A DNA stretch of 64,000 nt from positions 40,334 through 104,333 of the forward strand of contig CADAOB010000002.1 of assembly GCA_902789445.1 (NCBI GenBank). The letters run 5' to 3'. Positions 43,681 to 51,470 of the stretch are shown here, piece by piece. The notes under the pieces were generated by a model. The model made no database searches. It had not been told where the DNA came from and saw only the letters and a program-made list of their open reading frames with translations. Numbering within the stretch: the first letter of the stretch is position 1; the number at the start of each line of letters is the position of its first letter. The stretch is from an uncultured Bacteroidia bacterium (lineage in GTDB: Bacteria > Bacteroidota > Bacteroidia > Bacteroidales > UBA932). The translations under genes were made by a program, and so were the position numbers.

Positions 43681-45877
43681 TAATATTATCGCATTTACAA
43701 TGCTGGCAGTTTTGCTGCAGACGCCGCTCTTTGCCGAGAGGCGCATCGATTTTGTTCCCCAACCCGTCCGCGTGCAGTACAGCAGCGATGCGGATGCACA
43801 CTTTACCTTCGACAAAAATGTCCGGATCGTCGGAGGCGATCCGTTCAACGCAAGTTATCTGCAAACCCATCTTGCACGGGTATTCAATCCTCTGGGAGAC
43901 AGCTGGGTACGCGAAGGCGACCGCAGCATCGAGTTTGTCCGCGTCAAATCGTTCCCCGAGGAGGGATACGCCATCGAGGTCTCCCCTTCCCGGATCCTGG
44001 TCAGTTCTTCGACCCGTGCCGGCGAGTTCTATGCCATCCAGACCCTGCTTCAGATGCTGCCCGCACAGGTGTACCGGCGCGCCGAAGGTCCGGATGCCAT
44101 GCTCATCCGGCAGTGGGAGGTTCCGTGCATGGAGATCCAGGACCAGCCCCGCTTCGAATGGCGCGGCAGCATGCTCGATGTCTCGCGCAACTTCTTTGAC
44201 AAGGCCTATATCCTCCGCCATCTCGATTGGCTGGCTTACCATAAGATCAACAAGTTCCACTGGCATCTGGTCGATGACAACGGCTGGCGGATCGAGATCA
44301 AGAAGTATCCCAAACTGACGCAGGAAGGTGCCTGGCGCGGCCGTGACGAAGTGCTGATGCCGGCCTATAATTCCGGGGAAGAACGCTATGGCGGTTTCTA
44401 TACCCAGGACGACATCCGGGAAATCGTCGCCTATGCTTCGCAGCGCAACATCGAGATCATTCCCGAAATCGATCTTCCGGGACACTCCAAGGCGCTGGCA
44501 ACGACCTATCCCGAGATCCTCTGCCATCATGGGGAAGAACTCCTCAGCGTCCAGGGTGAAACCCGCAATGTCATCTGCGTCAGCAGCGAACATACCTATA
44601 AGATGCTCGACAACATCTTCAAGGAAGTCGCCGGGCTCTTTCCTTCGAAATACATCCACATCGGCGTCGAAGAGGTCGTCACCGAATCGTGGAAATACTG
44701 CCCCGACTGCCAGGCGCTGATGAAAAAACTCGGATATACCGAAGAGCGCCAGCTGCTGGGTTATTTCGGGGAACGGATGCAGAAGATGCTGGCCAAATAC
44801 GGCAAGAAGGTGGAAGCCTGGGAAGACGTGGTGGAAGCCAAGACCATCGGCCGCGACAATCTGGTGCTGGTCTGGCACAACCAGAAAGTGATGCAGAAAG
44901 CCCTGGATGCCGGCTATCCGGTCGTCACCCAGAACTGCGAGTATCTCTATTTCGACATGAAGCATACGTCCGCCGAACGCGGCCATACCTGGGCTGCGAT
45001 CATCGATATTGAAAAGGTTTACTCCTTCGATCCGATGCAGCACCTTGACCTGTCGGACGGCAAGGACAAACTGATCCGCGGCCTGCAGGGAGGTCTCTGG
45101 ACCGAGATGTTGTACTATCCGCCCCATTTCTCCGAATACCAGATCTTCCCGAGACTCTGCGCCATGGCGGAAGCCGCCTGGACGCCGCAGGAACAACGCA
45201 ACTATGCCGATTTCGATGGCCGCCTGTCCCGGACCCATTTTGAAAGGATGTGGAATATGGGGATCCGATTCCGGATTCCGGCACCGTATGTCGATGCACA
45301 GGGCAATGTGCGCTGCCCTTATCCCAATATGGTCGTCCGTTATACCTTCGACGGCACGGAGCCGACCGTCAGTTCGCCGGTCGTGACCGGCCGGATTGTG
45401 ACCGACCATCCCGAACGGTTGCGTTTCGCCACGTTCTATGCCGATGTGAAGAGCATTACGGTTGAGGTTCCGGGTGCCCGCAAGTATTTGAAACCAGCTG
45501 TCAAGGTCAGTTCTTCCATGGAAGCAGTCAAGCGGCTGCCTGTCGAGAACCTGGCGCTGTACGAGAAGCGCAAATATATGCGGACCGCCAATCCGCCGCA
45601 GAAAGGCGACCAGGTGCTCTTCACCTTCGAAGAACCCTTGACCTGCCACGCGATTACCGTCCAGACCAACGACCCGGTGAACCAGTTCTTCGGCATCACG
45701 CAAGGTCATGTCGAGGTCTGCTATGCCGGCAGCGATCAGTTTGTGCCGGCAGGAAGCTTCGATATGTACAACCGGGTTCGCATCTGCCCGGAAAAAGCGG
45801 TCAAGGCTGTCAAGATCGTCGTCGACGGCCCTTGCGAAGGCAAGGCAGTCAGTATTCAACCCCTTATCATTGAATAA
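43670..45877 (+). CDS. GH20 beta-N-acetylhexosaminidase-like protein with altered catalytic pair
   Basis: A 735-residue exported protein. A signal peptide precedes an N-terminal GH20b domain and the GH20 barrel: FEWRGSMLDVSRNF, HWHLVDDNGWRIEIKKYP, then IEIIPEIDLPGHSKAL. The catalytic motif of the family is H-x-G-G-D-E. Here it reads H330-I-G-V-E334-E335, so the Asp that orients the substrate N-acetyl group is a Glu, while the acid/base Glu is kept. The C-terminal part has a chitobiase-like Fn3 region (VVRYTFDGTEPTVSSPV) and an F5/8-type end. Such enzymes trim GlcNAc/GalNAc from host mucin or peptidoglycan; activity of this variant is uncertain. Confidence 0.85.
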   Translation: MKINNIIAFTMLAVLLQTPLFAERRIDFVPQPVRVQYSSDADAHFTFDKNVRIVGGDPFNASYLQTHLARVFNPLGDSWVREGDRSIEFVRVKSFPEEGYAIEVSPSRILVSSSTRAGEFYAIQTLLQMLPAQVYRRAEGPDAMLIRQWEVPCMEIQDQPRFEWRGSMLDVSRNFFDKAYILRHLDWLAYHKINKFHWHLVDDNGWRIEIKKYPKLTQEGAWRGRDEVLMPAYNSGEERYGGFYTQDDIREIVAYASQRNIEIIPEIDLPGHSKALATTYPEILCHHGEELLSVQGETRNVICVSSEHTYKMLDNIFKEVAGLFPSKYIHIGVEEVVTESWKYCPDCQALMKKLGYTEERQLLGYFGERMQKMLAKYGKKVEAWEDVVEAKTIGRDNLVLVWHNQKVMQKALDAGYPVVTQNCEYLYFDMKHTSAERGHTWAAIIDIEKVYSFDPMQHLDLSDGKDKLIRGLQGGLWTEMLYYPPHFSEYQIFPRLCAMAEAAWTPQEQRNYADFDGRLSRTHFERMWNMGIRFRIPAPYVDAQGNVRCPYPNMVVRYTFDGTEPTVSSPVVTGRIVTDHPERLRFATFYADVKSITVEVPGARKYLKPAVKVSSSMEAVKRLPVENLALYEKRKYMRTANPPQKGDQVLFTFEEPLTCHAITVQTNDPVNQFFGITQGHVEVCYAGSDQFVPAGSFDMYNRVRICPEKAVKAVKIVVDGPCEGKAVSIQPLIIE

Positions 45878-45878
45878 T

Positions 45879-46703
45879 ATGGAGTTTTTCACCACTGCTG
45901 CCGGCATCACGGTCCATGTCTGGGATACGCGCGACGAAAGATGCCCGGTCAAGCCGGGGTCTCTCGTCCTCCTGCACGGCTATCTCGAGACCATGTATAT
46001 CTACACCGAACTGGTGGAGGCATTGAAAGACCGCTATCGCGTGATCGTCATCGATATGCCCGGCCACGGACTGACCGATTCCGCGCCTGCCGACGAGGCC
46101 GGCCACCGGGTCAATTCGCTGGAATTCCAGGCCCGCGTCGTGGCCGCTGTCCTCGACAAATGCGGTGTGGACAAGGCGGTCATCGCCGGTCATTCCATGG
46201 GCGGTTATGTGACGCTCCAGTTCCTCAAAGATTTTCCGGAACGGGCGCAGGCCGCCATCTTGCTCCATTCGAATCCCTATGCGGATTCTCCGGAAAAGCA
46301 GGCTGACCGTCAGCGTGAAGAACAAATGATTGCGGATGGAAAACTGCTCTCGCTGGCCGCTCTTTCGATTCCCAAAATGTATGCGGAAGAGAATCTCCGC
46401 GCCTGTGACGAAAAGATCCGCGAGACCGTCGAACTTTGTGAGACACACGATCCGGAGGGCATCATTGCCTCTCTGGAAGGGCTTCGGACGCGGCCGGACC
46501 TGCAATCCGTGATGCAGGCTCCGCCCGTTCCCCTGATGCTGGTCCATGGGGATCACGACAACTTCCTGCCGCTGGAAAAAGTGGAAACGATGAAGGAATC
46601 CTTCCCGAAGGTCCGTTATGAACTGGTTCCGGGTACGGGACACAATTCCTTCGTCGAGCGGCTGGACGCTGTGGTCGCGCTTCTTACCAGAGAAAATTGT
46701 TGA
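45879..46703 (+). CDS. Alpha/beta hydrolase
   Basis: A 274-residue alpha/beta-hydrolase-fold protein without signal peptide, so probably cytoplasmic. The oxyanion segment is LVLLHGYLETMYIY, the nucleophile elbow VIAGHSMGGYVTLQF (Ser near residue 98), the acid is in MLVHGDHDNFLPLE and the His in VPGTGHNSFVERL. Substrate cannot be told; family members include esterases, lipases and C-C hydrolases. It begins one base after the GH20 stop, the last gene of the operon, and its end overlaps the convergent hflX by 20 bases. Confidence 0.85.
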   Translation: MEFFTTAAGITVHVWDTRDERCPVKPGSLVLLHGYLETMYIYTELVEALKDRYRVIVIDMPGHGLTDSAPADEAGHRVNSLEFQARVVAAVLDKCGVDKAVIAGHSMGGYVTLQFLKDFPERAQAAILLHSNPYADSPEKQADRQREEQMIADGKLLSLAALSIPKMYAEENLRACDEKIRETVELCETHDPEGIIASLEGLRTRPDLQSVMQAPPVPLMLVHGDHDNFLPLEKVETMKESFPKVRYELVPGTGHNSFVERLDAVVALLTRENC

Positions 46704-47901
46704 ACGGGTAGCGTCCCGCATGAATCTCCGCAACCATCTTGTAAAGATCGTTGCGGAGTTTGTCTATGCCCGTTTTCTCCAGGGCCGACAGGAAGATGCA
46801 TGGTGTATGCTCCCGTGAGATCCAGGTATGTTTGAGTTCATCGAGCGAATAGTTCTTCATCTGTTTTTCCTGCAGCGAGAACTCATCGTACGGCTCGTAA
46901 TGGTAGGCGTCGATCTTGTTGAATACCATATAGACCGGCTTGTCCTGCGCACCGATGTCCTTGAGCGTCTGGCTCACGACGCGGATCTGGTCTTCGAAGT
47001 TCGGATGGGAGATATCCACCACATGCATCAGGATATCCGCTTCCCGCACTTCATCGAGCGTACTCTTGAACGATTCGACCAGCTGCGTGGGAAGTTTGCG
47101 GATGAAACCCACCGTGTCGCTGAGCAGGAATGGCACGTTTTCGATGACAACCTTGCGCACGGTCGTGTCCAGCGTGGCGAACAGCTTGTTTTCGGCAAAC
47201 ACGTCGCTCTTGGCCAGCAGGTTCATGATGGTGCTCTTGCCCACGTTGGTATAACCCACCAGCGAAATCCGCACCATCTGGCCGCGGTTCGAGCGCTGGG
47301 AGGCCATCTGGCGGTCGATCTTCTTGAGCTGTTCCTTGAGCCGCGAGATCTTGTCCAGCACGATGCGCCGGTCGGTCTCCAGCTGGCTTTCACCCGGGCC
47401 GCGCATGTTGAGGCCGCCCTTGCCGCCGCGCTGCCGTTCCAGGTGCGTCCACATGCCGGTCAGGCGGGGATACAGATACTGGTATTGCGCCAGTTCCACC
47501 TGCGTCTTGGCGTAGGCGGTCTGGGCGCGGTCGGCGAAGATGTCGAGAATCAGGCCGGTCCGGTCCACGACGCTGCAGTGGTGATCGGGCCATTTTGCAT
47601 TGATTTCCCGCTCGATATTGCGCATCTGGGAAGGCGAAAGCTCGTCGTCGAAAAGGACGTAATCGATCTCGTTTGCCCGGACGTAGTCTTTGATTTCCTG
47701 TAATTTACCTGCTCCGATATAGGTCCTCGGATTGGGATGGTCCAGCCGCTGGGTGAAACGCTTCTCCCCCACCACCCCCGCGGTCAGGGCCAGGAACTGC
47801 AGTTCGTCAAGATACTCCTTGACCTGCGCCTCGTCCTGCTGCTGGGTGATGATCGCCACGAACACGGCGGTCACGATGCTGTTGTCAACGGTCTCATACA
47901 T
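46684..47901 (-). CDS. hflX: Ribosome-associated GTPase HflX
   Basis: A 405-residue GTPase that binds the 50S subunit and can split stalled ribosomes. The N-terminal HflX domain (NPRTYIGAGKLQEIKDYV, VLFDDELSPSQMRNIE, VVDRTGLILDIFADRAQT) is followed by the coiled helix with the glycine-rich RQRGGKGGLNMRGPGESQLETDRR. The G domain starts near residue 212 (VGYTNVGKST), with DTTVRK (G2), LSDTVGFIRKLP (G3) and FNKID (G4). The ATG at 47901 was chosen for the family N-terminus; the frame is open further upstream only because it lies opposite the P1 peptidase gene. Confidence 0.96.
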   Translation of the reverse strand: MYETVDNSIVTAVFVAIITQQQDEAQVKEYLDELQFLALTAGVVGEKRFTQRLDHPNPRTYIGAGKLQEIKDYVRANEIDYVLFDDELSPSQMRNIEREINAKWPDHHCSVVDRTGLILDIFADRAQTAYAKTQVELAQYQYLYPRLTGMWTHLERQRGGKGGLNMRGPGESQLETDRRIVLDKISRLKEQLKKIDRQMASQRSNRGQMVRISLVGYTNVGKSTIMNLLAKSDVFAENKLFATLDTTVRKVVIENVPFLLSDTVGFIRKLPTQLVESFKSTLDEVREADILMHVVDISHPNFEDQIRVVSQTLKDIGAQDKPVYMVFNKIDAYHYEPYDEFSLQEKQMKNYSLDELKHTWISREHTPCIFLSALEKTGIDKLRNDLYKMVAEIHAGRYPFNNFLW

Positions 47902-47918
47902 ATTTGCAAAAATACGAT

Positions 47919-47926
47919 TATATTTG
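47919..47926 (+). promoter_or_regulatory. Promoter -7 box (TATATTTG) for the P1 peptidase gene
   Basis: TATATTTG lies 17 bases before the ATG at 47944 and only 17 bases from the divergent hflX start, which supports starting the peptidase at its signal peptide. Confidence 0.55.
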
Positions 47927-47943
47927 TAAAAAATAACGCTGCT

Positions 47944-49089
47944 ATGAAGAGATTTTGCCTTTCCTTCGTGCTGCTGGCGCTTTGCGTGAGCGCATTCGCA
48001 CAGACTTCCGGCCGCGGCCGCATCCGTGATTTCGGCATCGAGCCGGGGATTTTCAAAACGGGAACCTACAATGCCATCACCGACGTCCCGGGCGTCAAGG
48101 TCGGCCAGGTTACGATCATTGAAGGCGACAACGTCCGGACCGGCGTCACGGCCATCGTGCCGCACGACGGCAATATCTTCCGCAAGAAATGTCCTGCCGC
48201 CATTTTTGCGGGCAACGGCTTCGGCAAACTGGCCGGCGTGACGCAGGTCAAGGAACTTGGCAACATCGAAACCCCTATCGTACTGACGAATACCTTGTCG
48301 GTAGCCCAAGGCATCGAAGGCGTTCTGAACTACACGCTCAACCAGCCGGGCAATGAAAATGTACGCAGTGTCAACGCCATTGTCGGTGAAACCAACGACG
48401 GCGGGCTCAACGACATCCGCGGCCGCCACGTCAAGGCCGACGATGTGGTGAAAGCCATCCTCAGCGCCAAGAGCGGTCCGGTGGAAGAAGGCTGTGTCGG
48501 CGCCGGTACGGGCACGATCTGCTTCGGTTGGAAAGGCGGTATCGGTACTTCCTCGCGCGTGTTGCCGGCCGATCTGGGCGGCTATACGGTCGGCGTCCTG
48601 GTGCAGACCAATTACGGTGGCATCCTCGAGATCGACGGTGTCCCTGTCGGGCAGCGCCTGGGCCAGTACAGCTATAAGAAGAGCGTCGAAAATCCCGACT
48701 ATCTGATGAGCCCCGACGGTTCCTGTATGATGGTTGTCTTCACCGACGCCCCGCTGGACGCCCGCAACCTGGAGCGCCTGGCCAAACGCGCGATGATGGG
48801 CATCGCCAAGACGGGCGGTATCGCCTCCAACGGCAGCGGCGACTATGTGATTGCCGTGAGCGTCAATCCGGAGAACCTGATCGACGAGAACACGGAGCGC
48901 TACTATCCCACCCTGCTCCACAACGACGATATGAGCCCGCTCTTCGAAGCGACCATCGAAGCCACGGCCGAAGCCCTCTGGAATTCCCTCTTTATGGCCA
49001 CCGATATGAAAGGCCGTGACGGCGCCTTCGTCCCCGCCCTTCCCATCGAATCGGTCCTCCAGGCGATGAAACAGCCGATTTTGAAATAA
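47944..49089 (+). CDS. P1 family (DmpA-like, S58) peptidase
   Basis: A 381-residue exported protein with a signal peptide (MKRFCLSFVLLALCVSAFA). The mature part follows the DmpA pattern: ITDVPGVKVGQVTII, GVTAIVPHD, NDGGLNDIRGRHV, GCVGAGTGTICFGWKGGIGTSSRVL, and GIASNGSGDYVIAVS. In DmpA-type enzymes the precursor cleaves itself before the Ser of the GSGD motif (here about Ser298), creating an N-terminal nucleophile. The family removes N-terminal beta-amino or D-/L-amino acids from small peptides. A periplasmic aminopeptidase is the likely role. It is a single-gene unit with its own promoter and terminator. Confidence 0.87.
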   Translation: MKRFCLSFVLLALCVSAFAQTSGRGRIRDFGIEPGIFKTGTYNAITDVPGVKVGQVTIIEGDNVRTGVTAIVPHDGNIFRKKCPAAIFAGNGFGKLAGVTQVKELGNIETPIVLTNTLSVAQGIEGVLNYTLNQPGNENVRSVNAIVGETNDGGLNDIRGRHVKADDVVKAILSAKSGPVEEGCVGAGTGTICFGWKGGIGTSSRVLPADLGGYTVGVLVQTNYGGILEIDGVPVGQRLGQYSYKKSVENPDYLMSPDGSCMMVVFTDAPLDARNLERLAKRAMMGIAKTGGIASNGSGDYVIAVSVNPENLIDENTERYYPTLLHNDDMSPLFEATIEATAEALWNSLFMATDMKGRDGAFVPALPIESVLQAMKQPILK

Positions 49090-49091
49090 TA

Positions 49092-49119
49092 AATGGCTGC
49101 CTCGAAAGAGGCAGCCATT
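49092..49119. terminator. Bidirectional terminator between the P1 peptidase and tonB genes
   Basis: A perfect 12-bp stem AATGGCTGCCTC/GAGGCAGCCATT with a GAAA loop, two bases after the peptidase stop and 21 bases beyond the convergent tonB stop. The minus strand is followed by TATTATTTC; the plus-strand U-run is poor. Confidence 0.75.
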
Positions 49120-49140
49120 CGTTGTGTAAAAAAGCCTTGT

Positions 49141-49833
49141 TTAGCGGAGCTGGAACACGACCGGGAAGTTGTAGACCACTTTCACCGGACGCTCTCTCTG
49201 TTTGCCAGGCGTCCACTTCGGAGACATCTTGACGATACGGACAGCCTCTTTGTCAAGCGAGGAGTCCACGCCACGCAGCACCTTCACGTCGCTGACGGAA
49301 CCGTCGGTGTTGACCGTGAACTGGAGCGTCACGCGGCCCTGCACGCCGTTTTCCTTGGCGATTTCAGGATACTGGAGGTTCTTGTTGACCCAAGCGGAGA
49401 ACGTGTTGGCGTCACCGCCCTGGAATTTCGGTTTCTCCTCCACGAGTGCGAACGGAATGGCTTCCTCTTCGACCACTTCTTCCTCGACGGCTGCGTGGTA
49501 GTCCATGATTTCAACACCGAGGTTGGCGTTGTCTTCCATGTCGATGAAGAGGTCGTCGTTGACCTGGATGTCATCGTCCACGATGTCGATGATGTCGGAA
49601 AGTACCGGAACCTTCGGAATCTCCGGGGGGACTTCCTGCTGTTCCTGCGTGTTGATGATCTCTTCTTCTTCGATGGTCTGGGTCTGAGCCGTCAGGTCCA
49701 TCGTTTCGACCTTGTCAGAAGTGGACCACTCGAATGCGAGAAGGCAGATGGCAAGCGATGCGATCAGGCCGATCTCAAGGAACATCAAGTTCTTCTTCTG
49801 CAGATCTGCTTTGGGAGTAATTTTGCTTTCCAT
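49141..49833 (-). CDS. tonB: TonB-family energy-transduction protein
   Basis: A 230-residue protein with one N-terminal membrane anchor (FLEIGLIASLAICLLAFEW, about residues 18-36), an acidic and Pro-containing periplasmic linker (residues 40-140, many Glu/Asp, PPEIPKVPVL), and a C-terminal TonB domain (FQGGDANTFSAWVNKNLQYPEIAKENGVQGRV, then DGSVSDVKVLRGVDSSLDKEAVRIVK and WTPGKQRERPVKVVYNFPV). It should couple the proton motive force to outer-membrane TonB-dependent receptors. No exbB/exbD genes are adjacent. The linker is acidic rather than the basic Pro/Lys type of E. coli, as often in Bacteroidota. Start at ATG 49833 by fit of the anchor. Confidence 0.88.
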   Translation of the reverse strand: MESKITPKADLQKKNLMFLEIGLIASLAICLLAFEWSTSDKVETMDLTAQTQTIEEEEIINTQEQQEVPPEIPKVPVLSDIIDIVDDDIQVNDDLFIDMEDNANLGVEIMDYHAAVEEEVVEEEAIPFALVEEKPKFQGGDANTFSAWVNKNLQYPEIAKENGVQGRVTLQFTVNTDGSVSDVKVLRGVDSSLDKEAVRIVKMSPKWTPGKQRERPVKVVYNFPVVFQLR

Positions 49834-49893
49834 ATCGTTACGTTTTTTTCTTTTGTTTCTTTCAAGTTTCGCGCCGTAAACGACACTAGTACC

Positions 49894-49901
49894 CAAAATT
49901 A
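49894..49901 (-). promoter_or_regulatory. Promoter -7 box for tonB
   Basis: Reads TAATTTTG on the minus strand with an ATTG about 21 bases upstream as a weak -33. The leader to the ATG at 49833 is about 58 bases. The rest of the gap to mdh (49902-49983) is AT-rich and shows nothing further. Confidence 0.55.
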
Positions 49902-49983
49902 AGAAGAAAAAATCAATTAATCCAATTTTTCTTTCAAAAAATTGTTGACAACTTTTCGGCTTTTTCGGCCAAACCGCTGATAA

Positions 49984-50931
49984 TTAGCGAGATAAAATCT
50001 TGCTCTCGTAAAGCACGTTATTAACAATCTTCACGGCAGCAGCGCTCTTTTCGAAAGCGGCCTTCTCTTCAGCGGTCAGATCATACTTGAGGATCTTCTC
50101 GCAGCCTTTCTTGCCGATGACGGCAGGGACGCCGATGCAGAGGTCTTCCTGGCCGTATTCGCCTTCGAGGTAGCAGCAGCACGGGAATACTTTCTTCTCG
50201 TCGAGGAGGATGGACTTGACCATGGCAGCGCAGGATGCACCCGGTGCGTACCAGGCGGAGGTGCCCAGGAGTTTGGTCAGGGTTGCACCGCCGACCATCG
50301 TGTCAGCAACGACTTTCTGTGCGACGGCTTTGCCCAGGAGTTTGGTCACAGGCATGCTCTTGCAGGTAGCTTTGCTCAGCAGCGGGATCATCGTGGTGTC
50401 GCCGTGTCCGCCGATCACGATACCTTCAACATCGCTCGGAGCGGCTTTCAGCGCCTGGCTCAGATAGTAGCAGAAGCGGTTGCTGTCGAGCTGGCCGCCC
50501 ATGCCGATGACGCGGCTCTTCGGCAGGCCGGTGGCCTTGAGGGTCAGGTAGGTCATCGTGTCCATCGGGTTGGAGATGATGATGAAGATGGCTTTCGGGG
50601 AATACTTCAGCGCGTTGGAAACCACGCCGTTGACGATGCCGGCGTTCACGCCGATGAGTTCCTCGCGGGTCATGCCCGGTTTGCGGGGGATACCCGAGGT
50701 AACCACGACCACGTCGGAGTTGCGGGTAGCCGCATAGTCGTTGGTGACGCCTTTGATACGGGTGTTGAAGCCGTACATTTTGGCGGTCTGCATCATATCG
50801 ATAGCCTTACCCTCGGAGAGACCTTCCTTGATGTCGAGAAGAACGAGATCCGAGCAGATCTTCAGATGTGCAATGGCGTTTGCACAGGTAGCGCCCACGT
50901 TGCCGGCGCCGATGACTGTAACTTTAGACAT
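49984..50931 (-). CDS. mdh: Malate dehydrogenase
   Basis: A 315-residue NAD-dependent enzyme interconverting malate and oxaloacetate; in anaerobic Bacteroidota it feeds the reductive branch to fumarate and succinate, which links it to frdAB in this window. The NAD site is VTVIGAGNVGATCANAIA, the substrate-binding arginines are in GIPRKPGMTREELI, and the catalytic pair is in RVIGMGGQLDSNRF (Asp region) and IVIGGHGDTTMIPL (His). The active-site residue pattern favours malate over lactate dehydrogenase. It has its own promoter on the minus strand that overlaps the ybeY leader. Confidence 0.93.
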   Translation of the reverse strand: MSKVTVIGAGNVGATCANAIAHLKICSDLVLLDIKEGLSEGKAIDMMQTAKMYGFNTRIKGVTNDYAATRNSDVVVVTSGIPRKPGMTREELIGVNAGIVNGVVSNALKYSPKAIFIIISNPMDTMTYLTLKATGLPKSRVIGMGGQLDSNRFCYYLSQALKAAPSDVEGIVIGGHGDTTMIPLLSKATCKSMPVTKLLGKAVAQKVVADTMVGGATLTKLLGTSAWYAPGASCAAMVKSILLDEKKVFPCCCYLEGEYGQEDLCIGVPAVIGKKGCEKILKYDLTAEEKAAFEKSAAAVKIVNNVLYESKILSR

Positions 50932-50943
50932 AATGATTATTTG

Positions 50944-50974
50944 TTTGAGTAGTTTTTGATTTTATGTAATTTTG
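50944..50974 (+). promoter_or_regulatory. Full consensus promoter for ybeY-mnmG
   Basis: TTTG (50944-50947), 19 bases and TAATTTTG (50967-50974), 31 bases before the ybeY ATG. It overlaps the mdh leader on the other strand. Confidence 0.65.
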
Positions 50975-50988
50975 TCATTTGTAATCCG

Positions 50989-50996
50989 CAAAGGTA
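50989..50996 (-). promoter_or_regulatory. Promoter -7 box for mdh
   Basis: Reads TACCTTTG on the minus strand, 57 bases before the mdh ATG. It lies downstream of the ybeY -7 box, so the two transcripts start facing each other with a few bases in common. Confidence 0.55.
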
Positions 50997-51005
50997 TAAA
51001 TTTTT

Positions 51006-51458
51006 ATGATTCGGTATTTCACGGAAGACACGACTTTCACGCTGAAAGGCAAACGTCTGATAAGCAAATGGTTGAAGCAGGTTGCCCAGGAAAACGGCCA
51101 CGTTTTGGGCGAACTTAACTACATTTTTTGCTCCGATCCGTACCTGCTGGCTATCAACCAGCAATTTCTGGACCACGACTATTTTACGGACATCATCACT
51201 TTCGACAACTCCGACGACTTCTTCCAGGAGACGGGTAGGAAAGGGGTGAGTGCCGATATTTATATCAGTATCGATACGGTCAAGGCAAATGGCGCGGCTT
51301 ACGGAGAGGGCTTCGAGCGCGAACTTCACCGCGTGATTGTCCATGGCCTGCTGCACCTGGTCGGGTACGATGACGTGTCGGAGTGGAAGCAGCGCCGGAT
51401 GCGCGCGGCGGAAAACCGCGCCTTGAAATTGCTGGATGCCATGCGGGCAGGGGAGTAG
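51006..51458 (+). CDS. ybeY: Endoribonuclease YbeY (16S rRNA maturation)
   Basis: A 150-residue metal-dependent RNase for 16S rRNA 3' end maturation and 70S quality control. The zinc motif H-x3-H-x5-[HD] is in VIVHGLLHLVGYDD (near residue 110), preceded by the typical NQQFLDHDYFTDIITFDN and the strand DIYISIDTVKANA-like region. It is 13 bases upstream of mnmG in the same direction. The short N-terminal part and the high AT content of the first 150 bases differ from its neighbours but the frame is clean. Confidence 0.93.
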   Translation: MIRYFTEDTTFTLKGKRLISKWLKQVAQENGHVLGELNYIFCSDPYLLAINQQFLDHDYFTDIITFDNSDDFFQETGRKGVSADIYISIDTVKANGAAYGEGFERELHRVIVHGLLHLVGYDDVSEWKQRRMRAAENRALKLLDAMRAGE

Positions 51459-51470
51459 GGGGTTTTACGG

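Noticed and set aside
47902-48921. An N-terminal extension of HflX by 340 residues
   Set aside because: The extension lies opposite the P1 peptidase gene and adds no known domain; the family start MYETVDNS at 47901 fits.
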